Below, piece after piece: positions 7,425 through 13,109 of a DNA stretch of 13,109 nt. How positions within the stretch are numbered: the first letter of the stretch is position 1; each line of letters opens with the position of its first letter. A program made the position numbers and the translations under genes. The DNA is from SLQH01 sp964612995 (lineage in GTDB: Bacteria > Planctomycetota > UBA11346), in contig CAZTGE010000119.1 of NCBI GenBank assembly GCA_964612995.1, forward strand, positions 1 through 13,109. Direction: 5' to 3'. The notes below the pieces were generated by a model that saw only the letters and a program-made list of their open reading frames with translations, searched no databases and was not told the origin of the DNA.

Positions 7425-7480
7425 AGACAGCCGCAGACGCCCAGGGCAGCGCCCATGGCGCAACCCCGGGCAGAGCCACG

Positions 7481-7497
7481 AAGCCCCGTTGGGGCTT
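7481..7497 (+). terminator. Candidate hairpin terminator for the secreted-protein gene
   Basis: AAGCCCC (7481-7487), loop GTT and GGGGCTT (7491-7497) form a perfect 7-bp stem 56 bp after the stop codon of the secreted-protein gene. No T-run follows (GAGCAC), so intrinsic termination would be weak. A second short stem (GGGC-AGC-GCCC) lies at 7444-7454. Confidence 0.35.
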
Positions 7498-7564
7498 GAG
7501 CACAGCACAGGCTCGCAGCGAATCACGGCGCAAGCCCGCAGGGCGGCGCGCCCTCTCCCCTATG

Positions 7565-8005
7565 GCGCCAGCCCGCAGGGCGGCGCGCCGGACCCATTCA
7601 CCGCAAGCCCCGTCCATCTGCTCGGACGGCGCCCACGCCACGCCGCGACGCGGTAGCCGCCCGACAAAGCGACGGTGGGCGGCAACAATGGGAGCGCAGC
7701 GACCGCCGCCCACGCCTGGCGGAAGCCAGGCGAGTCGCGCCCGAGGGCGCGGGGTCCGAGGGGCAGCGCCCCTCGAACAAAAGCGCCAGCCCGCAGGGCG
7801 GCGCGCCGGACCCATTCACCGCAAGCCCCGTCCATCTGCTCGGACGGCGCCCACGCCACGCCGCGACGCGGTAGCCGCCCGACAAAGCGACGGTGGGCGG
7901 CAACAATGGGAGCGCAGCGACCGCCGCCCACGCCTGGCGGAAGCCAGGCGAGTCGCGCCCGAGGGCGCGGGGTCCGAGGGGCAGCGCCCCTCGAACAAAA
8001 GCGCC
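7565..8005. repeat. Two 218-bp tandem direct repeats rich in hairpins
   Basis: The sequence 7565-7787 recurs at 7783-8005 with a period of 218 bp. I found no difference between the copies by eye. Copy 1 contains these perfect inverted repeats, each repeated 218 bp later in copy 2: CCGTCC/GGACGG at 7610-7629; GCCGCCC/GGGCGGC at 7656-7683; GTGGGCGGC/GCCGCCCAC at 7675-7713; CGCCTGGC-GGAA-GCCAGGCG at 7713-7732; CGCGCC-CGAG-GGCGCG at 7736-7751; and CGAGGGGC-AGC-GCCCCTCG at 7757-7775. Such a unit could act as a bidirectional terminator, a structured RNA or a dispersed extragenic palindromic element. No flanking target duplication or transposase is seen. Confidence 0.88.
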
Positions 8006-8030
8006 CCTCGAACAAAAGCGCCCCTGGAAC
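7989..8030. repeat. 17-bp tandem repeat beside the xylA stop
   Basis: CCTCGAACAAAAGCGCC occurs at 7989-8005 and again directly at 8006-8022, followed by a third partial copy with one change (CCTGGAAC, 8023-8030) that runs into the xylA stop codon. The unit is the tail end of the 218-bp repeat (also at 7771-7787). On the minus strand it supplies two TTTTG tracts just after xylA, ahead of the 8-bp hairpin at 7975-7993. Confidence 0.8.
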
Positions 8031-9349
8031 TAGAAGTACCGGTTGAACAGGTTCTCGACGTATTCCTGCTTCGCGCTCGGCGTCGCGTCGGCTTCGCCTT
8101 TCTTGAGGATGTACTTCTGCAAGGCCTCGAAGTCGGTCTTGCCCTTGTCGATATCCTTGCCGATGCCTTCGTCGTAGCTGGCGTAGCGCTGCTTGACGAA
8201 GCCCTTGAGGGCGCCGTCGTCACGGATCCGGGCGGCGATACGCAGCGCCTGGGCCCAGCAGTCGACCGCGCCGATGTGCGCGTGGAACAGGTCCTCGAGG
8301 TCGGTGGAGTCGCGCCGGACCTTGGCGTCGAAGTTGAGTCCGCCGCTGCCCAGGCCCTTCTGTTCCATGATGATCAACATGGCGTGGGTGGCCTCGCGCA
8401 CGTCGGTGGGGAACTGGTCGGTATCCCAGCCGAGCAGGAGATCGCCGCGGTTGGCGTCGATCGAGCCGAGCTTCTTGTGGACCCGGCACCATTCGAGCTC
8501 ATGGCAGAAGTCGTGGCTGGCGAGGGTGGCGTGGTTGGCTTCGATGTTGAACTTGAAGTGCTTGTCGAGCTTGTGCTGCTTGAGGAAGCACAGGCTGTTG
8601 GCGCTGTCGAAGTCGTATTGGTGCTTGGTCGGCTCGCAGGGCTTGGGCTCGATCAGGAACTGGCCGGTGAAGCCGATCTGCTTGGCGTAGTCGACCGCCA
8701 TGCGGAAGAAGGTGGCCAGGTGGTCGAGCTCGCGACCCATATCGGTGTTCAGCAGCGCGTTGTAGCCCTCGCGCCCGCCCCAAAAGACGTAGTTCTCGCC
8801 GTCGAGGAACTTGGTGATGTCGAGCATCTCCTTGACCGAGTTGGCGCAGTAGGCGAACACGTCGGCGTTGGGGGTGGTCGAGGCGCCCTGGCAGAAGCGG
8901 GGGTGCGAGAACATGTTCGCCGTGCCCCACAGCAGCTTGATGCCGGTGGTCTTCTGCAGCTGCTTGAAGCGCTTGGCCACGGTCCACAGGTTCTTGTTGG
9001 TCTGCTTGAGCGTATCGCCCTCGGGGGCGACATCGCGGTCGTGGAAGCAGTAATACGGCAGGCCGAGCCTGGCGACGAAGTCGAAGGCGACGTCGGCCTT
9101 GGCCAGGGCCAGATCCATGCCGCTGCGCCCTTCCTCCCACGGACGGCAGATGGTCGCCGAGCCGAAGGGGTCGGAGCCATCGCCGCAGAAGGTATGCCAG
9201 TAGGCGACCGAGAACCGGAGCCAGTCGGCCATGCTCTTGCCGGCGATCTTCTCGGTCGGGTTGTAATGGCGATAGGCGAAGGGGTTGTCGCTCTCCGGAC
9301 CTTCGTAGGTGATGTCGGGGATGTCCTTGAAATACGGCGTCAGCGCCAT
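8030..9349 (-). CDS. xylA: Xylose isomerase XylA
   Basis: XylA interconverts D-xylose and D-xylulose and can also isomerise glucose. It is a cytoplasmic TIM-barrel enzyme using two divalent metal ions. I place the start at ATG 9349 (MALTPYFKDIP), preceded by AAAGGA with a 7-nt spacer from AGGA; the frame stays open to 9406. The 439 residues match the long (class II, about 440-residue) type. The catalytic pair is visible as FHDRD (His103, Asp106). Metal ligands fall at Glu234, Glu270, His273, Asp298, Asp309, Asp311 and Asp341, with Lys236 in IEPKP, two positions later than the E. coli numbering throughout. VFWGGREGY is intact. No xylulokinase, transporter or xylose regulator is nearby. surE lies 105 bp upstream on the same strand. 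The enzyme appears fully functional. Confidence 0.97.
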   Translation of the reverse strand: MALTPYFKDIPDITYEGPESDNPFAYRHYNPTEKIAGKSMADWLRFSVAYWHTFCGDGSDPFGSATICRPWEEGRSGMDLALAKADVAFDFVARLGLPYYCFHDRDVAPEGDTLKQTNKNLWTVAKRFKQLQKTTGIKLLWGTANMFSHPRFCQGASTTPNADVFAYCANSVKEMLDITKFLDGENYVFWGGREGYNALLNTDMGRELDHLATFFRMAVDYAKQIGFTGQFLIEPKPCEPTKHQYDFDSANSLCFLKQHKLDKHFKFNIEANHATLASHDFCHELEWCRVHKKLGSIDANRGDLLLGWDTDQFPTDVREATHAMLIIMEQKGLGSGGLNFDAKVRRDSTDLEDLFHAHIGAVDCWAQALRIAARIRDDGALKGFVKQRYASYDEGIGKDIDKGKTDFEALQKYILKKGEADATPSAKQEYVENLFNRYF

Positions 9350-9454
9350 GGGGCTGTCCTTTCGCGATGTGGCGGGGCGATCAGCGGGTCGCTGCATGGT
9401 AGGCATGGCCCTCGCCTGCCAAGGCCGGAGTCCGCGGCGCCTCGGGGCGGGGAT
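9350..9454 (-). other. Short spacer between surE and xylA
   Basis: This 105-bp spacer holds the xylA ribosome binding site (AAAGGA) near its xylA end. I see no convincing promoter or strong hairpin, so xylA may be read through from surE or have a promoter I cannot recognise. Confidence 0.4.
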
Positions 9455-10237
9455 TCAGTGGGCCGCGGTGGCGGTCGGCTCGATCCGACGCAGGCGGTCG
9501 AGCAGGCGGCCGGGCAGGCGCATGTCCGCGGCGTTGAAATCCGGTTCGAGCAGGCTGAGCGTGGGGTGGTGGGCGGCGAGAGCATGGGCGTCGGTCTCGC
9601 CTTCGTGTTCCAGCTCGACCCGTTCGCCATGGAGTTGCAGCGCGATGCGCTGGCCGACGCGCACCGGCACATAGGTCTCGTCGAAGCCGGACATCCCATG
9701 AGGTACCAGCCGCAGCTCGCCCCAGGTTTCGGCGCCGACCGCCGGGAGGTTGAGGTTGAGTACCGAGCCGACGAGTTCGCGGCGTCCGATGCAGCGATGC
9801 GCGAAGCGGGCGGCGTAGTCGGCGGCTGCCGCGAGGTCGGTCTCGCCCACGTCCTGGCTCACCGCGAGGGCCGCCTGGCCCTCGACCGCCGCTTCGAGCG
9901 CTGCGGCCACCGTGCCGCTGTAGAACAGGCTGCGGCCGACGTTCGGTCCGGCGTTGATTCCGCTGACCACCAAGCGCGGCCGGGTGTGGCAGAGCACCTT
10001 GAGCGCGACCTTGAGACAGTCGACCGGCGTGCCGTCGACGCTGAAGCCGAAGAAGTCCGATTCGAGTACCGGGTCGACGTTCAGACCGCGTTCGAGGGTG
10101 ATGGCGTGTGCCTGCCCGCTGTGCTGGGCCGCTGGCGCCACCGCCAGTACCGGGTGGCGGGTGTGCTGGCGCAGCGCCTGATAGAGCAGCCGCAGGCCGG
10201 GGGCTTTGATGCCGTCGTCGTTGATGAGCAGGATCAT
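9455..10237 (-). CDS. surE: 5'/3'-nucleotidase SurE
   Basis: SurE is a metal-dependent phosphatase that removes phosphate from nucleoside 5'- and 3'-monophosphates, and in some species from short polyphosphate. It is linked to stationary-phase survival. The 260-residue protein begins MILLINDDG; Asp7 and Asp8 are the metal ligands, with Ser40 in the HSGQ loop and Asn95 in the SGINAGPNVG motif completing the usual site. FSVDGTPVDC and the later LNLNLP are also typical. I chose ATG 10237 because it places NDDG at the usual position; the frame stays open to 10462 but that part is the neighbouring gene. The ribosome binding site is weak. The zinc-ribbon gene ends 14 bp upstream, so they are probably cotranscribed. 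The C-terminal part is somewhat longer and less conserved than the core. Confidence 0.95.
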   Translation of the reverse strand: MILLINDDGIKAPGLRLLYQALRQHTRHPVLAVAPAAQHSGQAHAITLERGLNVDPVLESDFFGFSVDGTPVDCLKVALKVLCHTRPRLVVSGINAGPNVGRSLFYSGTVAAALEAAVEGQAALAVSQDVGETDLAAAADYAARFAHRCIGRRELVGSVLNLNLPAVGAETWGELRLVPHGMSGFDETYVPVRVGQRIALQLHGERVELEHEGETDAHALAAHHPTLSLLEPDFNAADMRLPGRLLDRLRRIEPTATAAH

Positions 10238-10251
10238 GGGCGCGGGCGGGC

Positions 10252-10587
10252 TCAGGCGAGGAACGGGGAGGCGCTGGGCACCGGTGTGCCACAATACAGG
10301 CAATGATCGTGCCGCGCGTTCAGGGGGCGTTGGCAGTCGGGGCACAGACCGCCGCGGGTGCGCAGCTTGCCGTCGCTCTGACCATCGCGCAGGTCGACCT
10401 CGGCGACCTTGGTAGCGATGTCTTCGTCGCTCAGGGCGGTGTTGTCGCGCACCAGCTCCCACAGGGCCTGGCAGGCGAGGCAGAGCCGATCCAGGCGTTG
10501 GCTCAGATGCGCCACGTCGCTGTGCAGCGAGTGGTCGCGGCCGCCGCTAGGGGGCGGAGTGTGGCGGGCGTATCCCATCGGGCCCAT
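10252..10587 (-). CDS. Small C-terminal zinc-ribbon protein
   Basis: This 111-residue protein has a Gly/Pro-rich start, a helical middle (LSQRLDRLCLACQALWELV, then DEDIATKVAEVDLRDG) and a C-terminal zinc ribbon with CPDC (Cys82, Cys85) and CLYC (Cys96, Cys99). I recall similar small conserved proteins of unknown function, with the EVDLRDG-type motif before a zinc ribbon, in several bacterial phyla, but cannot check it. I chose ATG 10587 because AAGGAG sits 7 nt upstream. This start lies inside the preceding lipoprotein gene and overlaps its end by 41 bp in another frame, so translational coupling is likely. surE follows 14 bp downstream. It is probably a cytoplasmic protein that binds a partner or nucleic acid; its function is not known. 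Confidence 0.8.
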   Translation of the reverse strand: MGPMGYARHTPPPSGGRDHSLHSDVAHLSQRLDRLCLACQALWELVRDNTALSDEDIATKVAEVDLRDGQSDGKLRTRGGLCPDCQRPLNARHDHCLYCGTPVPSASPFLA

Positions 10588-11068
10588 CGGCGTGCTCCTT
10601 GTCGCTCTGTCCGGTGGTCGCAGGCGGCCCCTTTTCGGCGGGCTCGGCCGGGGGGCGGGCGCCCGGCACCAATCGGGGGCGTTCGCCGTAGACCAGGCCG
10701 TAGCTGGCCTCGTACTGCCGTTCGAACCGGCCGTGGACGGCATCGGCATAGGTCAAGGCGTAATAGCCCACCCAGGCCTGGTGCTCGGGGTTCCAGCGCA
10801 TCCGGATCGTGCTGTCGCTGAGAACGGTGGACCCGACCCGCGCGGTGACCGGGATGTCGAGATCCTCCCCCGGGGCGACCGAGCGGGGAGCGGCGGCGGC
10901 GAATGTGAAGGTGATCCGGGTGTTCTTGGCCCAGGCATTGAATGCGGCCGCGATCTCGTTCGCGAGTCGCGCGCGGACCCAGGACTCGACCGGCTTGCGC
11001 TGCGGACGTCCGGTGCACGCGGTCGCGAGCAGAGCCAGACAGACGCCGAGCGTGGCGCTGCGGATCAT
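10547..11068 (-). CDS. Putative lipoprotein, second of a pair
   Basis: I do not recognise a family. The 173-residue protein starts with a lipoprotein signal peptide, MIRSATLGVCLALLATAC; the presumed lipidated cysteine is residue 18 (LATAC, a slightly weak lipobox with Ala at -3). The mature part has an amphipathic helix (SWVRARLANEIAAAFNAW) and a beta-rich stretch with many aromatic residues (WNPEHQAWVGYYALTYADAV). The tail is Pro/Gly-rich and probably disordered. The frame ends at TAG 10547 and overlaps the zinc-ribbon gene by 41 bp. The first lipoprotein gene ends 7 bp upstream of this start, so the two belong to one transcript. It is likely anchored in a membrane; a role with its neighbour is inferred only from spacing. 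Confidence 0.78.
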   Translation of the reverse strand: MIRSATLGVCLALLATACTGRPQRKPVESWVRARLANEIAAAFNAWAKNTRITFTFAAAAPRSVAPGEDLDIPVTARVGSTVLSDSTIRMRWNPEHQAWVGYYALTYADAVHGRFERQYEASYGLVYGERPRLVPGARPPAEPAEKGPPATTGQSDKEHADGPDGIRPPHSAP

Positions 11069-11075
11069 GATCGGC

Positions 11076-11459
11076 TCAGAACCGTCGCCGATAGCGTCGG
11101 CGAGCGGTATCGGCGATCACCCATTGCGAGGGCATGATGGTCACCTGTGAGCCGGCGGACGGGGGCGGCTTGCGCGGTTCGCTCTCGGTGCCGCAGGCGT
11201 GCGCGTCGTAGGGCAGCAGCATCTCGTCCCCGATCTGGTCGCTGGGCCCGTGGAGGATGCGTACCGCGACCAGATGGGTCACGTGCGGGTCGGTCTCGAC
11301 GTGCCACTTCATCAGATCCCAGACCTTCTGTACGTGGACTGTGAGCACATCGTGCCACACCAGGGCCTTGGACCGGGGTACGCGCGGCCCCGAGGGGCCG
11401 CAACCGCCGATCAGGACGCAGGCCAGGAGGAGGGCGGCGGCGATCGGGCGTACACACAT
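11076..11459 (-). CDS. Putative small lipoprotein, first of a pair
   Basis: I do not recognise a family. The 127-residue protein begins MCVRPIAAALLLACVLIGGC, a good lipoprotein signal with lipobox LIGGC and the modified cysteine at residue 20. The mature part is polar, with a conserved-looking centre (WHDVLTVHVQKVWDLMKWHV) and a basic C-terminal end (TARRRYRRRF). I chose ATG 11459, which gives the complete signal peptide; the same open frame continues far upstream through the antisense of the aminotransferase gene, which is not credible coding. A GAGGAG lies 13 nt before the ATG, longer than usual spacing. This is the first gene of a tight minus-strand series (lipoprotein, lipoprotein, zinc ribbon, surE) and is divergent from the aminotransferase gene. 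Confidence 0.78.
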   Translation of the reverse strand: MCVRPIAAALLLACVLIGGCGPSGPRVPRSKALVWHDVLTVHVQKVWDLMKWHVETDPHVTHLVAVRILHGPSDQIGDEMLLPYDAHACGTESEPRKPPPSAGSQVTIMPSQWVIADTARRRYRRRF

Positions 11460-11603
11460 GGTATCCAGTATTCTCCTCTTGACGGTGGCACAAGGACGAG
11501 GATAAGCCACCGGCCTTGCGCGGGACCTGTCACACGGCAACGATGGGTCCTGCCGCCGACCGGCCACGACACCCCAGCAACCCGAAAGGGGGAGGTCGCG
11601 ACC
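11460..11603. promoter_or_regulatory. Divergent promoter region of the lipoprotein operon and aminotransferase gene
   Basis: This is 144 bp between divergent genes. On the plus strand TTGACG (11479-11484) and GATAAG (11501-11506), 16 bp apart, form a plausible sigma-70 promoter for the aminotransferase. Its leader could fold into an 8-bp stem with one G-U pair (11520-11527 with 11546-11553). GGTCGCGACC, a perfect 10-bp palindrome, fills 11594-11603 directly before the ATG, overlapping the GGAGG ribosome binding site, and could be an operator or could hinder initiation. I see no clear minus-strand promoter. Confidence 0.42.
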
Positions 11604-12911
11604 ATGTCGCTCAACCCACTTGCACAGACCGCCAACGAATCCATCCGTCGCGATTGCCCCGCCCTGGCGGGGATGCTGTCGCGTCTGGGTCGCGCCTGTT
11701 TCTTCCCCAAGGGGATCCTCAGCCAGTCGGCCGAGGCCAAGCAGCAGGCGGACCGCTACAATGCCACCATCGGCACCGCGACCGAAGGCGGCCAGGCGAT
11801 GCATCTGGCCTGCATCGACGAGTGCTTCGCCGATGACCTGAGCCCGGACGAACTCTATCCCTATGCGCCCTCGCAGGGTCTGCCCGCACTGCGGCAGGCC
11901 TGGCGGGAGCGCCAACAGAGCCAGACGCCGTCGCTCGCGCGGGCCACCACCAGTCTGCCGGTGGTGACCAACGCCCTGACCCACGGTCTGAGCCTGGTCG
12001 GCGAGTTGTTCCTCGACCCCGGCGACGAGGTCCTGCTGCCGGACAAGCTGTGGGGCAACTACCGCCTGACCTTCGCCGTGCGGCGCGAGGCCCGGCTGAG
12101 CACCTTCCCCTTCTTCGATGATCAGCTGCGCGGTTTCGACGTCGGCGCCTTCGAGCAGGCCTTGCAGGAGCGTGTCGGCAACAAGCTGATGGTCATCCTC
12201 AACTTCCCCAACAACCCCACCGGCTACGCCCTGAGCCGGACCGAGGCGCAGGGGGTGGTCGCGGCGCTGACTCGCGCGGCAGAAGCCGGGACCCGGATCA
12301 TCGCCGTGTGCGACGACGCCTACTACGGCATGTTCTACGATGACGACTGCGAGACCGAGAGCCTGTTCGGGCCTCTGGCAAGTGCGCACGAGAACATCCT
12401 CGCGGTCAAGTGCGACGGTGCGACCAAGGAGATGTTCGTGTGGGGGTTGCGCGTCGGCTTCCTGACCTACGCCACGCGCAACGGAACCGAAGCTGCCTAC
12501 ACCGCGCTCGAGCAGAAGACCGCCGGTGCGATCCGCGCCGGCATCTCCAACGTCACCCGACCGGGGCAGGCGGTGGTGCTGCGCGCCCTGCGCCATCCGG
12601 CCTTCAACGAACAGGTCGCGGCCAAGGTCGCCTGTCTGAGCGAGCGCTGTGCGGCGGTGGCGCAGGCCGTGCGCGATCCGCAATATGCCGATTGCTGGGA
12701 TGTCTACCCCTTCAACGCCGGCTACTTCATGTGTCTGCGGCTCAAGGAAGTGGATGCCGAGCAACTGCGGCTCCATCTGCTCGCTGAACACGGTCTGGGC
12801 ACGATCAGCCTCGGAGCGACCGACCTGCGCATCGCCTTCTCCTGCCTCGAGTGTGACGCCATCCCCGATGTTTTCGCCCGTATCGCGGCCGGGGTGCGCG
12901 CGCTGCGGTGA
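11604..12911 (+). CDS. Fold-type I PLP-dependent aminotransferase (class I/II)
   Basis: This is a pyridoxal-phosphate enzyme of the aspartate-aminotransferase superfamily, 435 residues long, probably moving an amino group between an amino acid and a 2-oxo acid in the cytoplasm. The ATG at 11604 follows GGAGG with an 8-nt spacer; the frame remains open to 11199, but that part covers the divergent lipoprotein gene. Visible cofactor residues are NFPNNPTG (Asn203-Asn204), DDAY (Asp237, Tyr240), the Schiff-base lysine in GATKEMFVWGLRVG (Lys275, with Arg283) and a late substrate arginine in DLRIAFS (about 409). The N-terminus has FFPKGILSQSAEAK and IGTATEGG, which I associate with a subgroup of large class I aminotransferases in anaerobes and PVC bacteria. 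The substrate cannot be read from sequence; aromatic amino acids or aspartate are the usual annotations. Confidence 0.9.
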   Translation: MSLNPLAQTANESIRRDCPALAGMLSRLGRACFFPKGILSQSAEAKQQADRYNATIGTATEGGQAMHLACIDECFADDLSPDELYPYAPSQGLPALRQAWRERQQSQTPSLARATTSLPVVTNALTHGLSLVGELFLDPGDEVLLPDKLWGNYRLTFAVRREARLSTFPFFDDQLRGFDVGAFEQALQERVGNKLMVILNFPNNPTGYALSRTEAQGVVAALTRAAEAGTRIIAVCDDAYYGMFYDDDCETESLFGPLASAHENILAVKCDGATKEMFVWGLRVGFLTYATRNGTEAAYTALEQKTAGAIRAGISNVTRPGQAVVLRALRHPAFNEQVAAKVACLSERCAAVAQAVRDPQYADCWDVYPFNAGYFMCLRLKEVDAEQLRLHLLAEHGLGTISLGATDLRIAFSCLECDAIPDVFARIAAGVRALR

Positions 12912-13109
12912 GACTGTTGGCGCCGCCGCACAGGCCGATGGTGGCGTGGGCAGGCTACAGACAACGTCTGCTATGAGCCCCTGAAATCGAAGGTGTCCCT
13001 CACAGCGCCAGAACCGCGCATCCGCAGCGTCCGGAGCCCAGCCAGGTCTGGCTGGGCGACCGGCCGACCGAGGAACGGTTTTCTGCGACAATGGCCCGCA
13101 GGGCCGCCG
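12912..13109. other. Region after the aminotransferase, no clear gene
   Basis: I see no convincing gene in these 198 bp. At 13036-13057 a perfect inverted repeat (GCCCAGCCAG, GT, CTGGCTGGGC) may act as a transcription-end hairpin for the aminotransferase, though no T-run follows. An ATG at 13092 near the right edge begins MARRAA and could start another plus-strand gene, but the ribosome binding site is poorly spaced and too little sequence remains to judge. Confidence 0.4.
13036..13057 (+). terminator. Candidate hairpin downstream of the aminotransferase gene
   Basis: The 22-bp sequence is a perfect inverted repeat: GCCCAGCCAG, a GT centre, then CTGGCTGGGC. The stem would be about 8-9 bp with a small loop, 124 bp after the stop codon. 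It lacks a following T-run, and the distance from the gene is long for a terminator, so a DNA-level palindrome function is equally possible. Confidence 0.35.

Larger units (their letters stand above)
7425..8029. repeat. Non-coding convergent region with structured repeats
   Basis: These 605 bp lie between the convergent secreted-protein gene and xylA, and I see no gene in them. They hold short hairpins at 7441-7458 and 7481-7497, three copies of a 20-bp motif beginning AGCCCGCAGGGCGGCGC (7533-7552, 7570-7589, 7788-7807), two 218-bp tandem units, and a 17-bp repeat next to xylA. Open frames cross the region on both strands, but the 218-bp period is not a multiple of three, so each unit would be read in a different frame. 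That argues strongly against coding. Confidence 0.8.

Noticed and set aside
7533..8005. Possible CRISPR array
   Set aside because: The repeats are long (218 bp), directly abutting and without unique spacers. No cas gene is present.
7560..8015. Arg/Ala-rich open frames across the 218-bp repeats on both strands
   Set aside because: The period is not a multiple of three, so the two copies would be translated in different frames. The sequence is dominated by hairpins.
7425..8030. Possible insertion sequence or attachment site
   Set aside because: No transposase or integrase, no terminal inverted repeats bounding the region and no recognisable target duplication.
7223..10306. Very long plus-strand open frame of 1027 codons
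   Set aside because: It runs antisense to surE and xylA, which are clearly real, and through the non-coding repeats. GC-rich DNA often keeps the opposite strand free of stops.
11076..13091. 671-codon minus-strand open frame
   Set aside because: Only the last 127 codons (from 11459) make sense, as a lipoprotein with its own signal peptide. The rest is antisense to the aminotransferase gene.
13092..13109. Start of a further plus-strand gene (MARRAA) at the right edge
   Set aside because: Only six codons are visible and the ribosome binding site spacing is poor. The bases also resemble the GCCCGCAGGGC core of the repeats near 7533, so it may not be coding.

Overview
The window is GC-rich bacterial chromosome with ordinary gene spacing. 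I recognise no phage or transposase genes. The best lineage clue is the sigma-54 factor at 5191-6675. Its N-terminus (LTPQMIQSIEILLLPQMALEERI) is close to what I remember of RpoN from the PVC group (Planctomycetes, Lentisphaerae, Kiritimatiellae, Verrucomicrobia) and unlike the proteobacterial form. Two tail-anchored Ser/Thr kinases, a small zinc-ribbon protein and the aminotransferase type would fit. I call the host a probable PVC-group bacterium, from memory of the families and not from a search.

Left block, minus strand, 4870 down to 73: two paralogous membrane-anchored Hanks-type Ser/Thr kinases, then pyrB and pyrI, the catalytic and regulatory subunits of aspartate carbamoyltransferase. 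A perfect 15-bp stem-loop separates the two kinase genes. The second kinase is interrupted by exactly 100 Ns. The bases on either side are the same 19-bp sequence, so this is an unmerged contig overlap. Removing 119 bases restores one continuous 540-residue kinase.

Centre, plus strand, 5191 to 7424: rpoN, divergent from the kinases across a 320-bp region with candidate promoters and palindromes, then a predicted secreted protein of unknown function. After it, between convergent genes, lies a 605-bp non-coding stretch (7425-8029) with two apparently identical 218-bp tandem units packed with perfect hairpins. This is the most unusual DNA in the window.

Right block, minus strand, 11459 down to 8030: two small lipoproteins, a zinc-ribbon protein overlapping the second by 41 bp, surE (survival-protein nucleotidase) and xylA (xylose isomerase). 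The first four are packed tightly enough to be one operon; xylA follows after 105 bp.

Right edge, plus strand, 11604 to 12911: a fold-type I PLP-dependent aminotransferase, divergent from the lipoprotein operon, then about 200 bp without a convincing gene.

I found no clear new defence or biosynthetic system. The observations most worth a second look are the 218-bp hairpin repeats, the paired tail-anchored kinases next to pyrBI, the contig-overlap artefact that splits one kinase, and the small lipoprotein/zinc-ribbon/SurE cluster.
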